Shown here: positions 1-8,305 of the stretch, in pieces | Position numbering within the stretch: position 1 is the first letter of the stretch | How the letters are laid out: each line of letters starts with the position of its first letter | Source: Gammaproteobacteria bacterium | GTDB lineage: Bacteria; Pseudomonadota; Gammaproteobacteria; Pseudomonadales; Alcanivoracaceae | Reading direction: 5' to 3' | Assembly: GCA_018067045.1 (NCBI GenBank) | Contig: JAGPVL010000007.1 | Location: 1 to 64,000 of the forward strand | DNA: 64,000 bases | Notes under the pieces: generated by a model | The model's database searches: none | What the model saw: only the letters and a program-made list of their open reading frames with translations | What the model was told of the DNA's origin: nothing | Program-made: the position numbers and the translations under genes

Positions 1-58
1 GCACGCAAATCTGGAAAACGTTCTTTGCCAAATCAATGCTAATTACGTTATGTTCCAT
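1..58 (-). CDS. IS110-family transposase, N-terminal fragment cut by window edge
   Basis: Only 19 codons are visible, starting at the ATG at 58-56 and reading MEHNVISIDLAKNVFQICV. The I-x-x-D-L-A-K-N-V-F-Q pattern is the conserved start of the IS110-family DEDD transposase, where the Asp is the first residue of the RuvC-like catalytic set. The rest of the gene is outside the window, so I cannot tell whether it is intact. The identification rests on a short but very characteristic motif. Confidence 0.65.
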   Translation of the reverse strand, partial: MEHNVISIDLAKNVFQICV

Positions 59-150
59 GATGATCACCCTGCTATTGAATGGTTAAGAACTTCAATATTG
101 GCACACCCGATGCCGGAGCAGGGTGGTCATCTCAGCACCCATAACCTTAT
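1..150 (-). mobile_element. End of an IS110-family insertion sequence (partial)
   Basis: The left edge of the window carries the 5' part of a transposase gene reading off the window (positions 58 to 1) and a short untranslated stretch in front of it, as is usual at an IS110-family terminus. The outer boundary near 150 is an estimate, because IS110 elements generally lack clear terminal inverted repeats and I see none. The bulk of the element would lie to the left of the window. Confidence 0.55.
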
Positions 151-231
151 CCTAGCCATTGTCAGATATTGCGCACAAGGCGAGTCGCATTTTCTGCAGA
201 AAGTTATGGGTATCCTTAGTTGCTTCATCTT

Positions 232-510
232 TCAGAAGCTCTTTATCATGAAACCAAAAAATACAACAAGCATAAACAGGATAGAAAATACATCAAAAAT
301 CTTATCCATTTTAACGAAAGCATCAGCAGCTGCTTTGTGTTTAGAAATATGGTCAGGGATTTTTCCTTTATGATAAAGTAGAAAATCATGAAATATTCTA
401 ACGAAGCCATGCTGCCCATTTAAAATATTAGATACCTTACTCGCATAGAAAAACATAAAACCTATATATCCGATCATTAAAAATGTAGCCAAGAGAAATA
501 ATACCTTCAT
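232..510 (-). CDS. Small hypothetical membrane protein
   Basis: A 92-residue protein that I do not recognise. It has a hydrophobic N-terminal segment (about residues 2-22) and a second one at the C-terminus (about 72-90), with a polar, basic, His- and Lys-containing loop between them, so it probably spans the inner membrane twice. The ATG at 510 has a GGGG-containing stretch about ten bases upstream. The region looks AT-richer than its neighbours and lies beside an IS110 end, which suggests a transferred or poorly conserved accessory gene. No function can be assigned. Confidence 0.5.
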   Translation of the reverse strand: MKVLFLLATFLMIGYIGFMFFYASKVSNILNGQHGFVRIFHDFLLYHKGKIPDHISKHKAAADAFVKMDKIFDVFSILFMLVVFFGFMIKSF

Positions 511-584
511 CAGTTCTTAACCCCAATCGCTGAATTCGCGTCCATCCAAAAAAATGGATATTCATAACTTTCTCCAGAAAAACA

Positions 585-1112
585 TCACCCCTTCAAAACC
601 TGCCCCAACCCCGCCACCACCAACACCACCCTCTCACACTTTTTCGCCAACGCCTGATTCAACCAACCTAACTCATCCGCGAAGCGGCGCGTTAGTGGGT
701 CCATGCCGATGATGCCGAAGCCGACTTCGTTGCTGACGATGACGACGTCGCCAGTATAATTATCTAAGGCGGCAAGGAAGTTTTGTTTCTCTTGTTCGAA
801 AACAGCGTCACCGGCGTGGAGTAGGTTGCTTAACCAGAGACTCATGCAGTCGATGAGTAGGCACGGCGGTTGGGCATTCGCGGTGCAGGTATTTTTTGCG
901 GACAGCACGGCGCCGAGGGCGACGGGCTCTTCGTGCAGGGCCCATGCTGCTGGGCGGCGGCGTTGGTGCTGTTGAATGCGGGCGCTCATCTCGGCATCGC
1001 CAGCCGTCGCGGTGGCTATATAGATGACATCGGCCGGTTGTTGATTGGCGAGATCTTCGGCCAGTTGGCTTTTGCCGGAGCGGACTCCGCCAAGTATTAG
1101 AGTGTGAGGCAC
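585..1112 (-). CDS. cobU: Adenosylcobinamide kinase / adenosylcobinamide-phosphate guanylyltransferase
   Basis: Bifunctional cytosolic enzyme of cobalamin nucleotide-loop assembly. It phosphorylates adenosylcobinamide and then transfers GMP to give adenosyl-GDP-cobinamide. The 175 residues match the family length of about 180. The P-loop GGVRSGKS is at residues 8-15, the AEMSARIQQHQRRRP segment contains the His that is guanylylated in CobU/CobP enzymes, and the VVIVSNEVGFGIIG motif follows. The start is GTG at 1112 with AAGGA about eight bases upstream. No other cobalamin gene or B12 riboswitch is in the window, so it stands alone here, beside a REP-like array. Confidence 0.93.
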   Translation of the reverse strand: MPHTLILGGVRSGKSQLAEDLANQQPADVIYIATATAGDAEMSARIQQHQRRRPAAWALHEEPVALGAVLSAKNTCTANAQPPCLLIDCMSLWLSNLLHAGDAVFEQEKQNFLAALDNYTGDVVIVSNEVGFGIIGMDPLTRRFADELGWLNQALAKKCERVVLVVAGLGQVLKG

Positions 1113-1189
1113 GATGTTGTCCTTTTATTTCAGCTTTTATTCGTCGATCTTTTTTAATGGACGATTAGAATTTTCAGGCTGCTAGGAAA

Positions 1190-1452
1190 CCTCTGCATAA
1201 CGTTTGCTTGCAAACTTAACAGCCTCAACCTAAAAATCATCGCCTGCAAGCAGCCTCCCACAAGAGCAGCGCTGTTGACCTTTGTGGAGGTTGCTTGCAA
1301 GCGAGCCAGCCTCTGCAAAGTTGCAAACCTATCGCCTGCAAGCAGCCTCCCACAAGAGCAGCGCTGTTGATCTTTGTGGAGGTTGCTTGCAAGCGAGTCA
1401 GCTCTTGCAGAGCTGAAAACCTATCGCCTGCCAGCAGCCTCTCACAAGGGCG
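1190..1452 (-). repeat. Tandem REP-like palindromic repeat array (92-bp period)
   Basis: Copies of a unit beginning CGCCTGCAAGCAGCCTCCCA occur at 1241 and 1333, with a diverged copy at 1425, so the period is 92 bases. Each unit holds two inverted arms (GCAAGCAGCCTCCCACAA and TTTGTGGAGGTTGCTTGC). A decayed half-unit lies around 1195-1212. Orientation is opposite to the arrays at 5389 and 10757. The array fills most of the 449-bp gap between cobU and ffh; no gene is seen there. Confidence 0.85.
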
Positions 1453-1496
1453 ACTCTCTATGTGGGTCTCTTCATCTGGGAACACGCAAACAAAAA

Positions 1497-1533
1497 CGCC
1501 ACAATCTTGTTGAGCCGATTGTGGCGTTTTTTT
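1497..1533. terminator. Bidirectional rho-independent terminator downstream of ffh
   Basis: CGCCACAAT at 1497-1505 pairs with ATTGTGGCG at 1518-1526, followed by a T run on the plus strand. The minus strand also ends in a T-rich tract after the stem. It lies 30 bases past the ffh stop, so it most likely ends the ffh transcript. Confidence 0.8.
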
Positions 1534-1561
1534 ATCAGCAAAACCGGATTAAACCGGCAGT

Positions 1562-2935
1562 TTACATGCCCGGTGGCATTCCACCGCCGCCACCCATCAT
1601 GCCTTGCATGCCGCGCATCATGTCTTTCATGCCGCCTTTGGTGCGCATTTTCTTCATCATCTTGGCCATCATCTTTTGCTGTTTTAGCAAGCGATTCAGG
1701 TTTGGAATATCAAGGCCTGCACCGGCGGCGATACGACGCTTACGGGAACCTTTAATCAGCTCTGGATCGCGACGTTCTTTGACGGTCATGGAATCGATCA
1801 GGGCTTCCATATGTTTCATTTGTTTCAGTGCAACCGGATCTTGTGCGGCTTGCATCACGCCGCCCATGCCCGGCAGTTTATCCAGCAAGGAGGTCATGCC
1901 GCCCATGTTACGCATTTGCTGAAACTGGTCTTTGAGATCCTCAAAGTCCATGGCCTTGCCTTTCTTAAACTTCTTGGCCAGTTTTTCTGCTTTGCCTTTA
2001 TCGAGTTTGCGCTCTGCTTCTTCAACCAGCGAGAGCACATCACCCATGCCGAGAATACGTGACGCAATACGATCGGGGTGGAATGGCTCTAATGCATCGC
2101 TCTTTTCACCGACACCGATAAATTTAACTGGCTTGCCGGTAATGGCGCGTACCGACAGCGCTGCACCACCGCGTGAATCACCATCTGCTTTGGTCAGAAT
2201 CACGCCGGTTAACGGTAACGCTTCGTTAAAGGCGCGCGCCGTATTAGCCGCATCTTGGCCGGTCATGGCGTCGACCACGAACAGGGTTTCCGCTGGGCTG
2301 ATGGCGCTATGCAAGCCTTTAATCTCGGCCATCATGTCTTCATCGACATGTAGACGGCCAGCGGTATCGACAATCAACACATCGACATGACGGCGCAGTG
2401 CCTCTTCGATCGCGCTCTTAGCGATATCGATTGGCTTTTGATCCGACGTGGAGGGGAAAAATTCTGCTTCGACTTCTGCGGCAACGGTTCTGAGCTGTTC
2501 GATCGCCGCAGGACGGTAAACGTCTACCGATACAACCATGACTTTTTTCTTTTCGCGCTCTTGTAGAAAACGCGCGAGCTTACCGGCGGTAGTGGTTTTA
2601 CCGGCGCCCTGCAAACCCGCCATCAAAATAACCGCCGGCGGTTTAACGGCAAGGTTCAGTGTTTCGTTGGCGTCGCCCATGGTGTGGACGAGTTCGTCGT
2701 TAACAATTTTAACGAACGCTTGGCCAGGGTTAAGGCTTTGCAATACTTCTTCGCCCAACGCCTTTTCTTTCACCTGTTCGATAAAGTCTTTGACGACAGG
2801 TAGGGCAACATCGGCCTCGAGTAGCGCTTTACGCACTTCACGTAGGGTGTCGCGGATATTCTCCTCAGTCAGCTGCGCCTGACCGGTCAGGCTGCGGAGC
2901 GAATGGCCTAAACGTTCGCTGAGGTTTTCAAACAT
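1562..2935 (-). CDS. ffh: Signal recognition particle protein Ffh (SRP54)
   Basis: GTPase that binds 4.5S RNA and signal sequences of nascent membrane proteins and docks with FtsY. The 457 residues follow the family layout: N-terminal helical N domain; GTPase G domain with GLQGAGKTTT (about 108-117), DVYRPAA (about 142), DTAGRLHVDE (about 190) and TKADGDSRGG (about 249); and a C-terminal methionine-rich M domain ending in a Met/Gly tail. The ATG at 2935 follows GGAGAGA. It is divergent from ypjD and corB, the arrangement known from enterobacteria and pseudomonads. Confidence 0.98.
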   Translation of the reverse strand: MFENLSERLGHSLRSLTGQAQLTEENIRDTLREVRKALLEADVALPVVKDFIEQVKEKALGEEVLQSLNPGQAFVKIVNDELVHTMGDANETLNLAVKPPAVILMAGLQGAGKTTTAGKLARFLQEREKKKVMVVSVDVYRPAAIEQLRTVAAEVEAEFFPSTSDQKPIDIAKSAIEEALRRHVDVLIVDTAGRLHVDEDMMAEIKGLHSAISPAETLFVVDAMTGQDAANTARAFNEALPLTGVILTKADGDSRGGAALSVRAITGKPVKFIGVGEKSDALEPFHPDRIASRILGMGDVLSLVEEAERKLDKGKAEKLAKKFKKGKAMDFEDLKDQFQQMRNMGGMTSLLDKLPGMGGVMQAAQDPVALKQMKHMEALIDSMTVKERRDPELIKGSRKRRIAAGAGLDIPNLNRLLKQQKMMAKMMKKMRTKGGMKDMMRGMQGMMGGGGGMPPGM

Positions 2936-3222
2936 ACTGTCTCTCCAGTTATTACGTTGGTCGCTCTGTCTTCAGCACGCCGTCGAAAAAGGTGGCCGTG
3001 AGGGGGGTCATAAGGAGCGGCAAGAGTAGGCAAGCCACCGACAGAACCCAGCAACCAACACGTCGGATGGGGATTATAGCCAGCATCGGTAGTAAACGTC
3101 ATGGCTGTTGCTTCAAAAGCCTGTTTGGCTATGACACACTCTGCGGCTTATTCGCACTCTACTCTGTACCAAATGACCATTTCTTGTTTGGGCAGCACCG
3201 CGACAACGAACCCGGGAGCACC

Positions 3223-4023
3223 ATGTCGACAGCAGTTTGGACCGGCATTATTGCCAGTATTCTGTACCTTCTCGCCACATTGGTGATGGTCACAGCACTG
3301 CGCCGCCGCAGCGAACTCAGCCGCCCCTCCATGCTGGTAATCAGCCTACTCGCGCTGCTTTTTCATAGCTGCTCGCTGTGGCACCTGATGGTTAGCGATG
3401 CCGGCATACGCCTCGGGCTCTTCCCAGTTGCCGCGTTAATCGGCGCATTCGGCGCGGCCGTAGTGATTTTTGCAAGCCTCTATCGTTCGCTGGAGTGGGT
3501 CAGCGTCATGGTCTTCCCCTACTGCGCGGTGGCGATTCCATTGGCGGTATTTGTGCAGACAGGCTACGCACCCAAGCACCTGAGTCACGGCATCGGCGCT
3601 CATGTACTGTTGTCTATCAGCGCTTACACGGTATTAGCGCTGGCGGCCTGTCAGGCCGTATTGGTGATGATCCAGCATCAACAACTTAAAGGCGGGCATA
3701 TTCGTGGCCTGATGCGGCACTTTCCGCCAATTCAATCCATGGAAACCGTGCTGTTTGAACTGCTTGGCGCCGGCGTGATGCTGTTAACGGTGGCAATTGC
3801 CACTGGCTTTATCTACGTAGACGACCTGTTTAGCCAGCATATCGCCCATAAAACCGTGCTAACGCTGATTAGCTGGCTGGTTTTTGCCGTGTTGTTAGTC
3901 GGCCGCTACCATCTTGGCTGGCGCGGCGTCACCGCCGTACGCTTTACGCTGACCGGTTTTACCTTCCTGCTACTCGCTTTCTTTGGCTCTCAGCTGGTTT
4001 TAGAGGTCATTCTGCGACGTTAA
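3223..4023 (+). CDS. ypjD: CcsA/YpjD-family inner membrane protein
   Basis: A 266-residue polytopic membrane protein with about eight hydrophobic segments, related to the cytochrome c assembly (CcsA/CcmC-like) superfamily. Histidines in HLSHGIGAHVLL and in the later HKTVLTLISW segment are the kind of residues the superfamily uses near haem, but a haem role for YpjD is not established. The reading frame extends upstream to 2992, but the ATG at 3223 starts the first hydrophobic segment at the expected place, so I chose it. It sits between divergent ffh and downstream corB, as in Escherichia coli. Confidence 0.9.
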   Translation: MSTAVWTGIIASILYLLATLVMVTALRRRSELSRPSMLVISLLALLFHSCSLWHLMVSDAGIRLGLFPVAALIGAFGAAVVIFASLYRSLEWVSVMVFPYCAVAIPLAVFVQTGYAPKHLSHGIGAHVLLSISAYTVLALAACQAVLVMIQHQQLKGGHIRGLMRHFPPIQSMETVLFELLGAGVMLLTVAIATGFIYVDDLFSQHIAHKTVLTLISWLVFAVLLVGRYHLGWRGVTAVRFTLTGFTFLLLAFFGSQLVLEVILRR

Positions 4024-4086
4024 GCTTGACAGCTTTCGGGCTGGCTCCAGACAATAGCCCTCCAAAAGACTAACAGGCCTTCCATC

Positions 4087-5376
4087 TTGGATGATTACCC
4101 CCCGGGCATTTTACTAGGTGCCCTGATCGCCCTGATCTTTCTCTCTGCTTTTTTCTCCAGTAGTGAAACCGGCATGATGGCGTTAAACCGCTATCGCCTG
4201 CGCCACCTTGCACGGCAAGGCCATAAGGGCGCGCGCCGTGTTGAAAAGATGCTGGAGCGTACTGACCGCGTCCTCGGCGTCATCTTGGTTGGCAACAATC
4301 TCGTCAACAATGCCGCCGCGACGTTAGCCGCACTGCTCGGCCTGTATTGGTTCGGCGAGCTCGGCACCATGATGGCGCCGGTCGCTATCACCATCGTGAT
4401 GCTGATTTTTTCCGAGGTCACACCCAAAACGTTTGCGGCTTTGCGCCCCGAAGCGATCGCCTTTCCCGCCAGCTTGATCTTGAAACCACTGCAGTGGCTC
4501 TTTACCCCCGTCGTTTGGGCCGTGAACGGTATCGGTAACTTTATTCTTAGTGTCTTCGGGGTGCGTCGAGACGAGCAGGATAGCGATCATTTATCGCCAG
4601 AAGAATTGCGCACCGTGGTCAACGAAGCAGGCGGCCTGATTCCTGAAAAACACCAACGTATGCTGCTGAACATTCTCGACCTCGAAAAAGCGACGGTTGA
4701 AGACATCATGATTCCGCGCAACGAAATGGTCGGCATCGATCTTGATAATGACATGGACGACATTCTCGCCACGTTACGAACCTCCCAACACACGCGTTTA
4801 CCGGTGTACAAAGACGATCCGAACAATATGATTGGGTTGCTGCATTTAAGGAGGCTTAGCCGCCTATTGCAGCGACAGGAAATCACTAAAGCAGATCTTA
4901 TGCAGCACACCGTCGAACCGTATTTCGTACCCGAAGGAACGCAGCTGCATCGTCAATTAATTAATTTTCAAAGTGTGAAGCGTCGAATTGGCGTTGTCGT
5001 GGATGAATACGGCGACGTACTTGGCTTGATCACGCTGGAAGATATTCTCGAAGAAATTGTGGGTGAATTCACCACCGATCTAGCCTCCTCGAGCCAAGAT
5101 ATACACCCGCAAGAAGATGGCAGTTATGTGATTGACGGTAGCGCCACGTTGCGCGACATCAACCGCATACTGCATTGGCATCTGGCCACCGACGGACCCA
5201 AAACACTAAACGGTTTAATTACCGAATACCTACAAGATATTCCAGACAGCAATATGTCCGTGCGCATTGATGATTATCTCGTTGAGATAATGCAGGTGAA
5301 AGACAACATGGTGAAGGCAGTCAACATGCGCCACATCAATGCGTTCTTGGCGACGCTAGAAACCGATACCGAATAA
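4087..5376 (+). CDS. corB: CNNM/CorB-family membrane protein with CBS and CorC_HlyC domains
   Basis: Inner-membrane protein of the CorB/CorC/CNNM family, linked to magnesium and cobalt efflux or homeostasis. Domains in order: DUF21 transmembrane domain (about 1-180, with SSSETGMMALNRYRLRHLA and VGNNLVN), a CBS pair (about 200-330, with VEDIMIPRNEMVGID and VVDEYGDVLGLITLEDILEE), and the C-terminal CorC_HlyC domain. Length (429) and sequence follow E. coli CorB (YfjD) closely. The only start fitting the family N-terminus is TTG at 4087; an ATG four bases later is out of frame. It lies 63 bases after ypjD and is probably cotranscribed with it. Confidence 0.93.
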   Translation: MDDYPPGILLGALIALIFLSAFFSSSETGMMALNRYRLRHLARQGHKGARRVEKMLERTDRVLGVILVGNNLVNNAAATLAALLGLYWFGELGTMMAPVAITIVMLIFSEVTPKTFAALRPEAIAFPASLILKPLQWLFTPVVWAVNGIGNFILSVFGVRRDEQDSDHLSPEELRTVVNEAGGLIPEKHQRMLLNILDLEKATVEDIMIPRNEMVGIDLDNDMDDILATLRTSQHTRLPVYKDDPNNMIGLLHLRRLSRLLQRQEITKADLMQHTVEPYFVPEGTQLHRQLINFQSVKRRIGVVVDEYGDVLGLITLEDILEEIVGEFTTDLASSSQDIHPQEDGSYVIDGSATLRDINRILHWHLATDGPKTLNGLITEYLQDIPDSNMSVRIDDYLVEIMQVKDNMVKAVNMRHINAFLATLETDTE

Positions 5377-5388
5377 TTTCGTTTTTTT

Positions 5389-5744
5389 GTTGGAGGCTGC
5401 TTGCAGGCGATAGGTTTTCGGCTTTGCGAAGGCTGGCTCGCGTGCAAGCACCCTCCTACAACAATCAAACATCGATGACCTTGTGGGAGGCTGCTTGCAG
5501 GCGATAGGTCTTCGGTTTTGCCGAGGCTGGCTCGCGTGCAAGCACCCTCCTACAAAAACCAAACATCGATAACCTTGTGGGAGGCTGCTTGCAGGCGATA
5601 GGTTTTCAGCTTTGCGGAGGCTGGCTCGCGTGCAAGCACCCTCCTACAAAAACCAAACATCGATAACCTTGTGGGAGGCTGCTTGCAGGCGATAGGTTTT
5701 CAGTTTTGCAGAGGCTGGCTCGCGTGCAAGCAAGCCCCTACAAG
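5389..5744 (+). repeat. Tandem REP-like palindromic array, four units of exactly 94 bp
   Basis: Units begin at 5389, 5483, 5577 and 5671. Each starts with the arm GGAGGCTGCTTGCAGGCGA and, about 45 bases later, carries the inverted partner GCGTGCAAGCACCCTCCTA, so each unit can fold into a long stem. A short spacer with ACATCGAT separates the units. The array fills the gap between the convergent 3' ends of corB and rssA. The last copy has a diverged right arm. Confidence 0.92.
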
Positions 5745-5753
5745 GGCAGGCGC

Positions 5754-6695
5754 CTAGGAAACTCTTTCTGCCAACGGCGAACCAAGCCAACTGCGAATCA
5801 GACCAGCACTTTCACGCACTAAACGACGCCCTTCTTCAATGGCTTCATCGGCGCGATGAAAGTCCATCAAGGCAAAATCTTCTAGCATGGGAACAAGGGT
5901 AATTTCGGCGGGATCACCGGCCATGCGGCTTCGTGTTATGCGATCTTGCATAATATTAATGCTCGCGGCGATCACATCGAAAACACCCGGCTCACCATTT
6001 TCGTCGCTTGCGAAATAACCCGTCAATCGCTGCCATAGACCTTTGTCTTCCTTCGGGGCTTTTTCTTCGACTTGCAAACGCGAGGCCTTTGACATGTGTG
6101 CGCCAACCAACTGCGTGTTTAAGTTAACCGCGATAATAATATCGGCGCCCAACGCACGGCAGGCGGATACCGGAACAGGATTCACCAAACCACCATCCAG
6201 CATCCAGCGATCTTCATAGCGTACCGGTGAAACCAGCCCAGGTAGCGCACAAGATGCGCGGGCTGCACGCAGCACGGGGCCTTTGGTTAGCCATACTTCT
6301 CGGCCTGTTTTCATTTCCGTTGCAATGGTGGCGAACTTTTTATCGAGCGATTCAATATCAGGATTAGCATGGCTCTCGCGAAAAAAACCAAATAATTTTT
6401 CGCCCTTCACTACGCCGCCAGAAAAACTAATGTCCATTAGACCGAAGATATCCTTTACCTCGAGCTTTTTCGCCCACTCTGTAAAGGCTTCAAGTTGTCC
6501 AGACACATAGACGGCACCGACGAGCGCGCCAATCGAGGTCCCGGCGACAACTTGTGGATGAATCCCCATGGCCTCGAGCTCCAAAATCACGCCAATATGT
6601 GCCCAGCCGCGGGCAGAGCCACTGCCTAAAGCCAACCCAATCGTTGGGCCATTATTTTCACGCGTAGCGTTTGCAGGCACAGAGTCATTGCTCAT
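5754..6695 (-). CDS. rssA: Patatin-like phospholipase, RssA/NTE family
   Basis: A 313-residue serine esterase or phospholipase of the bacterial RssA/YchK branch. The oxyanion motif GSGSARGW lies near residue 23, the nucleophile elbow AGTSIGA near 53-59 with Ser as nucleophile, and LDGGLVNP near 168 supplies the catalytic Asp of the Ser-Asp dyad. The C-terminal RMAGDPAEI segment and the FHRADEAIEEG stretch are also conserved in E. coli RssA. No signal peptide is seen, so it should be cytosolic or peripheral. The ATG at 6695 follows GAGAG. Its natural substrate is unknown. The stop lies only ten bases from the REP array. Confidence 0.9.
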   Translation of the reverse strand: MSNDSVPANATRENNGPTIGLALGSGSARGWAHIGVILELEAMGIHPQVVAGTSIGALVGAVYVSGQLEAFTEWAKKLEVKDIFGLMDISFSGGVVKGEKLFGFFRESHANPDIESLDKKFATIATEMKTGREVWLTKGPVLRAARASCALPGLVSPVRYEDRWMLDGGLVNPVPVSACRALGADIIIAVNLNTQLVGAHMSKASRLQVEEKAPKEDKGLWQRLTGYFASDENGEPGVFDVIAASINIMQDRITRSRMAGDPAEITLVPMLEDFALMDFHRADEAIEEGRRLVRESAGLIRSWLGSPLAERVS

Positions 6696-6781
6696 AGAGT
6701 TCTCTCGGAATAACGAAAAGTGGCAAAGGGCTTTATCGCAATATCAACGCTATTGCCTTAGCAAGAATTTCTCATCATGCG

Positions 6782-7024
6782 TTAGCGTTTGAAGAGTGAT
6801 GACTCTCCCGCCACACCTTCCCCCACAACGCACACGCCAAGCTCGCCGCGCATACGCTGATGGCTGCGCTCAACAACCAATCGCTGTTTCTCGACGGTCA
6901 TGCGGCCCCACTGGCTAATCTCCATGCCGGTGCGATAGCAGCCCACACACACATCGTCTTCATCCAGCGCACAGACGCTGACGCACGGAGATGGAACAAA
7001 CTGAATATCACTGGAATCGTTCAT
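6782..7024 (-). CDS. DUF1289 small cysteine-rich protein
   Basis: An 80-residue protein with the DUF1289 signature CVSVCALDEDDVCVGCYRT (four Cys, probably a metal site), followed by the W-x-x-M segment SQWGRMT. Function is unknown; family members are small and often sit beside housekeeping genes. The ATG at 7024 lies inside the end of the carbonic anhydrase gene (17-base overlap), which suggests translational coupling. A TTG one codon upstream is possible. The C-terminal tail after about residue 60 is not conserved in the family as far as I know. Confidence 0.85.
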   Translation of the reverse strand: MNDSSDIQFVPSPCVSVCALDEDDVCVGCYRTGMEISQWGRMTVEKQRLVVERSHQRMRGELGVCVVGEGVAGESSLFKR

Positions 7025-7541
7025 CAATCTCTAAATGCTCCGCAAATTCTTTACTGTGCGCGGCATAGTGCATCGCACTAAGTTGCAGCATGCCACGATG
7101 ACCATCATTCACTTCTTTTACTACTTTGGCAGGCGATCCCATCACCAAGGAGTTATCCGGGATCACCATGCCTTCAGGCACCAAGGAATTCGCGCCGATA
7201 ATACAGTTCTTGCCGATTTTCGCTTTATTCAAAACCACGGCATTGATACCAATCAAGCTGTTGTCACCAATCGTGCAGCCATGCAACATCACTTTGTGGC
7301 CGACGGTGACGCCATTGCCGATTTTCATCGGCACGCCATGATCAACATGCAAGACCGAACCATCTTGAATGTTAGTGTTATCGCCAATCTCAATCGTGTC
7401 GTTGTCCGCTCGAATGACCGCATTAAACCAAACGCTAGCGTTATCGCCGAGCACAACCGAACCAATCACCGTCGCATTGGGTGCAACCCAAAAGTTATCA
7501 GTGACTGTGCTCATGGCACGGGGACCTATTTTATAAATCAT
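7008..7541 (-). CDS. Gamma-class carbonic anhydrase family protein (YrdA-like)
   Basis: A 177-residue left-handed beta-helix protein with hexapeptide repeats. The metal-binding His residues of the gamma carbonic anhydrase fold are present in HVDHGV and VTVGHKVMLHGC. It could act as a Zn- or Fe-dependent carbonic anhydrase; many YrdA/PaaY relatives have weak or unproven activity. The gene lies nine bases after the CoA pyrophosphatase gene and overlaps the DUF1289 gene, giving a three-gene operon on the minus strand. Confidence 0.9.
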   Translation of the reverse strand: MIYKIGPRAMSTVTDNFWVAPNATVIGSVVLGDNASVWFNAVIRADNDTIEIGDNTNIQDGSVLHVDHGVPMKIGNGVTVGHKVMLHGCTIGDNSLIGINAVVLNKAKIGKNCIIGANSLVPEGMVIPDNSLVMGSPAKVVKEVNDGHRGMLQLSAMHYAAHSKEFAEHLEIDERFQ

Positions 7542-7550
7542 ATTTATTCC

Positions 7551-8120
7551 TCAATCTTCGACGGAGATATTGGTGTCGTAAGCGTGGTTCAATACATCAA
7601 GAATCATAAAGGCTGTTAAACCCCAAATACGTCGCCCCTCGAAGTCATAGCTCGGCATCCGCATGGTACGACCCAGAAAAGTAAATTTTTGCGTTAACTC
7701 TGGCGGGGTTTTCAGGAAAAATGACAGCGGCACACGGAAAATTTCACCGATCTCTCCAGGCTCTGCAACCAACGAAACATCCGGTGCAACGAGACCCACG
7801 AACGGCGTCACTTTCATACCAAAACGCGATGCCAAGGGTGATAGCTCCGCCAGCACTTCGACCTCTTTACGGCTCAGGCCGACCTCTTCTTCACTTTCAC
7901 GCAACGCCGTATCGAGCAGATCGATATCACCGGGATCGCGTTTACCGCCCGGAAAGGCAACTTCGCCAGCGTGAGTTGGCATATGCGCTGAGCGCACCGT
8001 CAAAATGAGATGGGGATCAGGCTCATCGGTAAACGGCATCAACACCGCCGCCTCGGGCATCGCTTGTGCGAGCTCCCGCATGACATAATTTGGCAGCCGC
8101 TGACGTAACGTATCGATCAT
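7551..8120 (-). CDS. nudL: Nudix hydrolase, CoA pyrophosphatase family
   Basis: A 189-residue Nudix hydrolase of the NudL/YeaB type, which splits CoA and its derivatives into phosphopantetheine and 3',5'-ADP. The family-specific VRSAHMPTHAGEVAFPGG precedes the Nudix box (G-G-K-R-D ... R-E-S-E-E-E-V-G-L), which supplies the metal-binding glutamates. I use the ATG at 8120; the frame also opens at a TTG at 8186, which would add 22 residues not typical of the family. It is the first gene of the small operon with the carbonic anhydrase and DUF1289 genes. Confidence 0.88.
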   Translation of the reverse strand: MIDTLRQRLPNYVMRELAQAMPEAAVLMPFTDEPDPHLILTVRSAHMPTHAGEVAFPGGKRDPGDIDLLDTALRESEEEVGLSRKEVEVLAELSPLASRFGMKVTPFVGLVAPDVSLVAEPGEIGEIFRVPLSFFLKTPPELTQKFTFLGRTMRMPSYDFEGRRIWGLTAFMILDVLNHAYDTNISVED

Positions 8121-8305
8121 GATTCGTGGGTGTTTTCTCAATGAAAACCACAGTTTGAACGTCACGGCTAACAGCGGCAAGGACAAAACCGATCATTAAC
8201 GGTCATGATTGCGGCTCTGTGCCGATCCAGCTAGTCTGAGCGACATTGCTTTTTCAGTGCCTCACGCTCTTTCTGCGAGCAGCGTGACACTTATGCGGAG
8301 TCTTT

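Noticed and set aside
50-373. 107-residue plus-strand open frame
   Set aside because: It is antisense to the IS110 transposase start and to the small membrane-protein gene; the translation is not protein-like.
1190-1452. CRISPR-like spaced repeats (also considered at 5389 and 10757)
   Set aside because: Unit length of 92-96 bp, near-identical spacers, internal palindromes and only four units or fewer, with no cas genes; this is a REP/BIME pattern.
5274-5562. Short minus-strand frames with repeated Cys/Pro peptides
   Set aside because: They are translations of the 94-bp REP array and of the antisense of corB.
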